Source: JAAXHF01 sp963665955 (GTDB lineage Bacteria; Desulfobacterota; Binatia; Bin18). From it: a stretch of 64,000 nt of DNA. Position 1 is the stretch's first letter; each line of letters starts with the position of its first letter. The DNA is taken from positions 2,170,001-2,234,000 of the forward strand of contig OZ246887.1 of NCBI GenBank assembly GCA_965231765.1, written 5' to 3'. A program made the position numbers and the translations under genes. Positions 61,316-64,000 of the stretch are shown here, one piece after another. The notes beneath the pieces are model-generated. The model was not told where the DNA came from, ran no database searches, and saw nothing but the letters and a program-made list of their open reading frames with translations.

Positions 61316-61400
61316 GCGGAGCTTGTCCTGAGCCTGTCGAAGGGGTGAGGGGGTGTCCGGACACCGTCACCCCAACCCTCTCCCTGGCCAGAGAGAGGGA
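61316..61400. repeat. Composite palindromic intergenic repeat
   Basis: It starts with CTTGTCCTGAGCCTGTCGAA, a recurring intergenic motif. Then GGGGTGA (61342-61348) pairs with TCACCCC (61367-61373) around the perfect palindrome GGTGTCC/GGACACC (61352-61365). A second hairpin, CCCTCTC (61376-61382) with GAGAGGG (61393-61399), follows. It is probably a dispersed repeat, located just upstream of the amidohydrolase start. Confidence 0.6.
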
Positions 61401-61422
61401 GCAAAAATATGTGTCCTGGTAC

Positions 61423-61640
61423 TTACAATCCGTCATGCTGATACACGACTTTCCCCCCAACCATGGTAGGCAGCACGTCCATAGATTGAATCCATTCTGC
61501 CGGACAGCTGAGAATATCATCAGACAGGATGACCAGATCTGCAAGTTTCCCAGGTTCAATTGAGATCTTATCATCTTCTTCGAACATCAACCACGCATTG
61601 CGAGGATCAGGAGCGCCAGGACGCGTAAGGCTAGGGGAAC
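61423..61640 (-). pseudogene. C-terminal relic of an amidohydrolase-3 gene
   Basis: The minus frame reads RPGAPDPRNAWLMFEEDDKI then SIEPGKLADLVILSDDILSC and PTMVGGKVVYQH before TAA at 61423-61425. IEPGKLADLVILS...V.PTMVGGKVVY is the C-terminal strand region of YtcJ-type (amidohydrolase-3) enzymes. No N-terminal part is present. It was probably cut by insertion of the palindromic repeat or deletion. Confidence 0.75.
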
Positions 61641-61690
61641 ACGCGGTTGCATACGACCTCCATACTCACGTCTTGATTCCTAGGCTGTCA

Positions 61691-62227
61691 TTACTTCTGA
61701 GACGTGTCGTCATCGCCCTTTGGAATCGCCCCGATTTCGAGGAACATAGGCGTCGGCTCTGGGCGGTCACCCAGATGCCCTTGGACTGTCTCCAGCTCAA
61801 AGAAGCCATATTTTTGATAGAAACCAATAGCCTCTGGCTTAGCGTCAACAACAACTCCGATACAGCCGAAGTCCTGAGACATCCGCTGGGCAAGGACAAA
61901 AACGGCTTTTAACAGGAACTGCCCTACCCCGTTACCTTGGGCGCGCTCATCAGTAGCGAGACGAGCCAACCGCAGCACTGGTAAGGGATAGCGAGGCAGA
62001 CGCCTTCTGCGCTGGGGCGGAAGGTGCTCGATTTCAAGCTGTGACGCTGCAACTGTTGCGAAACCAACAATCACGTCGTTTTCAACTGCGATATACGTCG
62101 TCCCAATATGGTGCTTGAACTGGTTCTGTCCAGCGTAGCGCTGAAAAAAGCGATCAAGCTCAATATTGCCGCTCCGGAAATCACTCCGATCATCTTCGGT
62201 CTGGAGTGGGCGGATCGTTATCGGCAC
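61691..62227 (-). CDS. GNAT toxin of a toxin-antitoxin pair
   Basis: A 178-residue GNAT protein typical of tRNA-acetylating or related GNAT toxins: PLQTEDDRSDFRSGNIELDRFFQRYAGQNQFKHHIGTTYIAV opens the family and ARLATDERAQGNGVGQFLLK is the acetyl-CoA loop, followed by GVVVDAKPEAIGFYQKYGF. It uses a GTG start. It lies 5 bases downstream of the antitoxin stop. Its size and the small RHH antitoxin fit the GNAT/DUF1778-type toxin-antitoxin arrangement. Confidence 0.85.
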   Translation of the reverse strand: MPITIRPLQTEDDRSDFRSGNIELDRFFQRYAGQNQFKHHIGTTYIAVENDVIVGFATVAASQLEIEHLPPQRRRRLPRYPLPVLRLARLATDERAQGNGVGQFLLKAVFVLAQRMSQDFGCIGVVVDAKPEAIGFYQKYGFFELETVQGHLGDRPEPTPMFLEIGAIPKGDDDTSQK

Positions 62228-62232
62228 GACGA

Positions 62233-62502
62233 CTATTTCTTGAAAAGCTGCCGCATGGCTTTTGTCGGTCGACGGGGCTTTTCCATGCGTGTCAGCACTG
62301 CCTCACCGCTCTCAGTCGTCACGACAAGCTGAGGCGGAATAATGACATCAGCAGGTAATGTCTGGAGCGCCTGCAGATGATGCAAGAGTGCCTCTTCGAC
62401 AAGATGGCCTTTCTTAACACCATGCGAGTCAGCATACTCTTCCACTAGGCTCTTCGTGGTATCTGAAATGAAAGCAGAAATTTGTGTTTGTCCTGTAGCC
62501 AT
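62233..62502 (-). CDS. Ribbon-helix-helix antitoxin paired with GNAT toxin
   Basis: An 89-residue antitoxin. ISAFISDTTKSLVEEYADSH and GVKKGHLVEEALLHHLQAL give the strand and two helices of a ribbon-helix-helix DNA-binding domain; the C-terminal LTRMEKPRRPTKAMRQLFKK binds the toxin. The ATG at 62502 is placed at the domain start. No good Shine-Dalgarno site is present. A hairpin sits right at the start, and may serve as operator or limit translation. Confidence 0.75.
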   Translation of the reverse strand: MATGQTQISAFISDTTKSLVEEYADSHGVKKGHLVEEALLHHLQALQTLPADVIIPPQLVVTTESGEAVLTRMEKPRRPTKAMRQLFKK

Positions 62503-62520
62503 CTCTACAAAAACGTAGAG
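62503..62520. promoter_or_regulatory. Hairpin directly upstream of the antitoxin start
   Basis: CTCTAC (62503-62508) pairs with GTAGAG (62515-62520) across AAAAAC, immediately adjacent to the antitoxin ATG (62500-62502). Its dyad symmetry and place suggest an autoregulatory operator for the ribbon-helix-helix protein or an element that masks the ribosome site. Confidence 0.45.
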
Positions 62521-62759
62521 CATTTCAGCAAGGCTGTCAAACTCAAATTCTCTCGTGACGATGCGGACTGTTCTCCAGTACCAGGACAGGGACGAGAGGC
62601 TATGAAGGGCGATAAGAGGTACCCTCCAAAGAGTCAGACGGAACCGACGCGTAACGGACGCCGGCAAAGTCGTTCGATTTCTCCCTTTCCAAATCCTCAA
62701 AGTATTCTCTTAACGCTGTGGACTTGACGCCACGAGCAGCTTCGAGGAAAAGTCCTTTG

Positions 62760-62855
62760 ATGACTCACACATCTCAGCAGCAAATCGCCAAGGACTTTCA
62801 ACAGTTCAATCAGATCGTACTCGACTGCTTGGCAGAATATACGGCGCGAAGGTGA
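62760..62855 (+). CDS. Small 31-residue ORF upstream of DUF5329 gene
   Basis: A short frame MTHTSQQQIAKDFQQFNQIV continuing to LAEYTARR, with GAGGAAAAG seven bases before the ATG and its stop four bases before the next ATG. The spacing suggests translational coupling with the DUF5329 gene. It is largely helical, glutamine-rich, and unrecognised. It could be a leader peptide or a chance frame. Confidence 0.35.
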   Translation: MTHTSQQQIAKDFQQFNQIVLDCLAEYTARR

Positions 62856-62859
62856 CCTT

Positions 62860-63222
62860 ATGCTCAAAGCAACACTTGCTGTTACTGCAATACTCTTTTT
62901 CTCGGTTCTCTGCCTAGCAGACGTACCACAGGGTCAGAGAGCTGAAGTGAGACATCTGATTGCACTTGTTAAAGACAGTCCATGTCGAATGGATCGGAAT
63001 GGGACCTGGCATTCGAACACAGAGGCTGCTGCGCATATTGAGCGGAAATACAATTACTTCAGAGAGGACATCAACAACGCAGAAGATTTTATTCGATTGA
63101 GTGCGACACAGAGTACGTGGAGTGGGAAACACTATCGCGTGCACTGCAAAGGAAAAGCGATCAAGAATAGTGCTCAATGGCTGTTGAGAGAACTGAAGAA
63201 ATACCGTGAGAGGGCATCTTGA
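62860..63222 (+). CDS. DUF5329 family exported protein
   Basis: A 120-residue protein with a signal peptide (LKATLAVTAILFFSVLCLA) and a mature domain matching DUF5329: EVRHLIALVKDSPCRMDRNGTWHS, RKYNYFREDINNAEDFIRLSATQST and GKHYRVHCKGK. The two Cys residues (DSPC and VHCK) may form a disulfide in the periplasm. The role is unknown. GAAGGTGA precedes the ATG. It lies 31 bases upstream of the glutamate symporter gene. Confidence 0.75.
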   Translation: MLKATLAVTAILFFSVLCLADVPQGQRAEVRHLIALVKDSPCRMDRNGTWHSNTEAAAHIERKYNYFREDINNAEDFIRLSATQSTWSGKHYRVHCKGKAIKNSAQWLLRELKKYRERAS

Positions 63223-63253
63223 GAAACTGCCTCCATAAAAATTCGGATCTCTG

Positions 63254-64000
63254 ATGCCCTTCGACGCCTGGCATCTCTTTATCGACTGTGGCTGTATCGC
63301 GGTGTTGCTGTTGATCGGCCAGTTCATTCGCGCAACGGTGCCTGTGGTGCAGCGCCTGTTTATCCCTGCCAGTGTCATTGCTGGTTTGTGCGGACTGGTA
63401 TTCGGACCCCACGGCTGGAATCTCATTCCGTTCTCACCGCTCGTATCTCAGTATCCGAGTATCCTCATCACGCTGATCTTTGCGTCTCTGCCGTTTGCCT
63501 CGCGTGGCTTCCAGTGGCAGTCCGATTCCCGGAATGTCACGGAGCTGTGGGCCTACTCCACCGCCATTATGTGCCTCCAATGGGGCGGCGGGGTTGTGTT
63601 GAGTTTGGCCCTGCTCAGGGTGGTATGGCCAGATCTCCACGTCGGATTTGGCACGCTCCTGGCGAGCGGTTTTGTTGGCGGGCATGGCACGGCGGCGGCG
63701 GTCGGAGCGACCTTTGCCGAGCGGGGCTGGCCACAAGCCGGCTCGTTAGCCATGACCGCGGCGACAGTAGGCATGCTGAGTTCAATTGTGGGTGGAATGG
63801 CGTGGATTCAGTGGGGCACACGCAAACAGGCGACACGTTTTGTGGCGCGCTTTGAAGCGCTGCCGGCAGAACTCCGCACCGGTCTTATCCCACAAGAAAA
63901 ACGCAAACCCATTGGCCACGGAACCGTCTCTGCGATTGCTACCGATCCGCTTATTTTTCATTTCGCGCTGATTGCTGCAGCAGCTCTAGGCGGTTTCTTC
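63254..64000 (+). CDS. gltS: Glutamate:Na+ symporter, partial
   Basis: The N-terminal 249 codons of a GltS-family sodium/glutamate symporter, running off the window end. Helices LFIDCGCIAVLLLIGQFI, RLFIPASVIAGLCGLVFGP and LIFASLPFASRGFQW start the chain. GGGVVLSLAL then VGFGTLLASGFVGGHGTAAAVGATF gives the family's glycine-rich substrate-binding hairpin (GGHGTA). It would import glutamate with Na+. The ATG at 63254 has only a weak ribosome site. Confidence 0.85.
   Translation, partial: MPFDAWHLFIDCGCIAVLLLIGQFIRATVPVVQRLFIPASVIAGLCGLVFGPHGWNLIPFSPLVSQYPSILITLIFASLPFASRGFQWQSDSRNVTELWAYSTAIMCLQWGGGVVLSLALLRVVWPDLHVGFGTLLASGFVGGHGTAAAVGATFAERGWPQAGSLAMTAATVGMLSSIVGGMAWIQWGTRKQATRFVARFEALPAELRTGLIPQEKRKPIGHGTVSAIATDPLIFHFALIAAAALGGFF

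Noticed and set aside
1..64000. tRNA, rRNA, transposase or integrase genes
   Set aside because: No TTCGANTC-type T-loop in a cloverleaf context, no rRNA core sequence and no DDE or tyrosine recombinase motif could be read in any frame.

Overview
The window looks like chromosome from an uncultivated Gram-negative soil or marine bacterium of mid GC (roughly 55 percent by eye). The content (amidohydrolase-2 proteins, hydantoinase pairs, acyl-CoA dehydrogenases, F420-type luciferase-like oxidoreductase, Rieske oxygenases, Rid proteins) resembles Tectomicrobia/Entotheonella-like or deep Desulfobacterota/Proteobacteria genomes. That placement is inference from gene content; no marker gene is present. 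Genes have good Shine-Dalgarno sites and use ATG mostly, with occasional GTG or TTG starts. No rRNA, tRNA, CRISPR array, transposase or phage gene was seen. 
 Layout: 0-8 kb holds a GNAT protein, two broken small genes (retropepsin-like, DUF2442), an amidohydrolase, an acetamidase/formamidase-Rid pair, SnoaL-like proteins and an acyl-CoA dehydrogenase. 8-16 kb holds an MFS carrier and an inositol module (two Gfo/Idh/MocA dehydrogenases, inositol monophosphatase, myo-inositol-1-phosphate synthase, sodium:solute symporter). 16-31 kb is a duplicated and partly decayed catabolic region: LLM oxidoreductase, Rid proteins, two hydantoinase HyuA/HyuB pairs, an amidohydrolase, an alpha/beta hydrolase, a toxin-antitoxin relic and a carboxymuconolactone-decarboxylase-like gene with an in-frame UGA. 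31-41 kb has nitroreductase, Rieske oxygenase, acyl-CoA dehydrogenase, metallo-beta-lactamase-fold protein, CehA/McbA-like metallohydrolase, molybdopterin oxidoreductase and a GC-rich aminotransferase. 41-48.5 kb has a MazEF-type module, an FAD amine oxidase, two amidases, a second Rieske protein and a glycine/proline-reductase 'selenoprotein B'-like gene with an in-frame UGA. 48.5-53.3 kb is an accessory island with an IetA/IetS-type ATPase-subtilase pair. 53-64 kb returns to amide and aromatic-type catabolism and ends in a GNAT-type toxin-antitoxin pair and a partial glutamate:Na+ symporter. 
 Two genes carry in-frame UGA codons that look like selenocysteine: a CxxU motif at 23924-23926 and a UxxC motif at 47766-47768. 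In both, family homology continues past the UGA in the same frame, and a perfect 6-7 bp hairpin with a 3-nt loop beginning with G follows with exactly 18 nt between UGA and loop. This fits the bacterial SECIS rule. Other in-frame UGAs (DUF2442, toxin relic, IetS) lack a redox context and look like nonsense mutations. 
 As a whole the region reads as a scavenging catabolic island centred on C-N bond hydrolysis (acetamidase/formamidases, amidases, hydantoinases, dimethylformamidase-like protein) with Rid proteins for imine damage and oxygenases/dehydrogenases for the carbon skeletons. Many paralogous gene fragments show that these modules are repeatedly duplicated and then lost.
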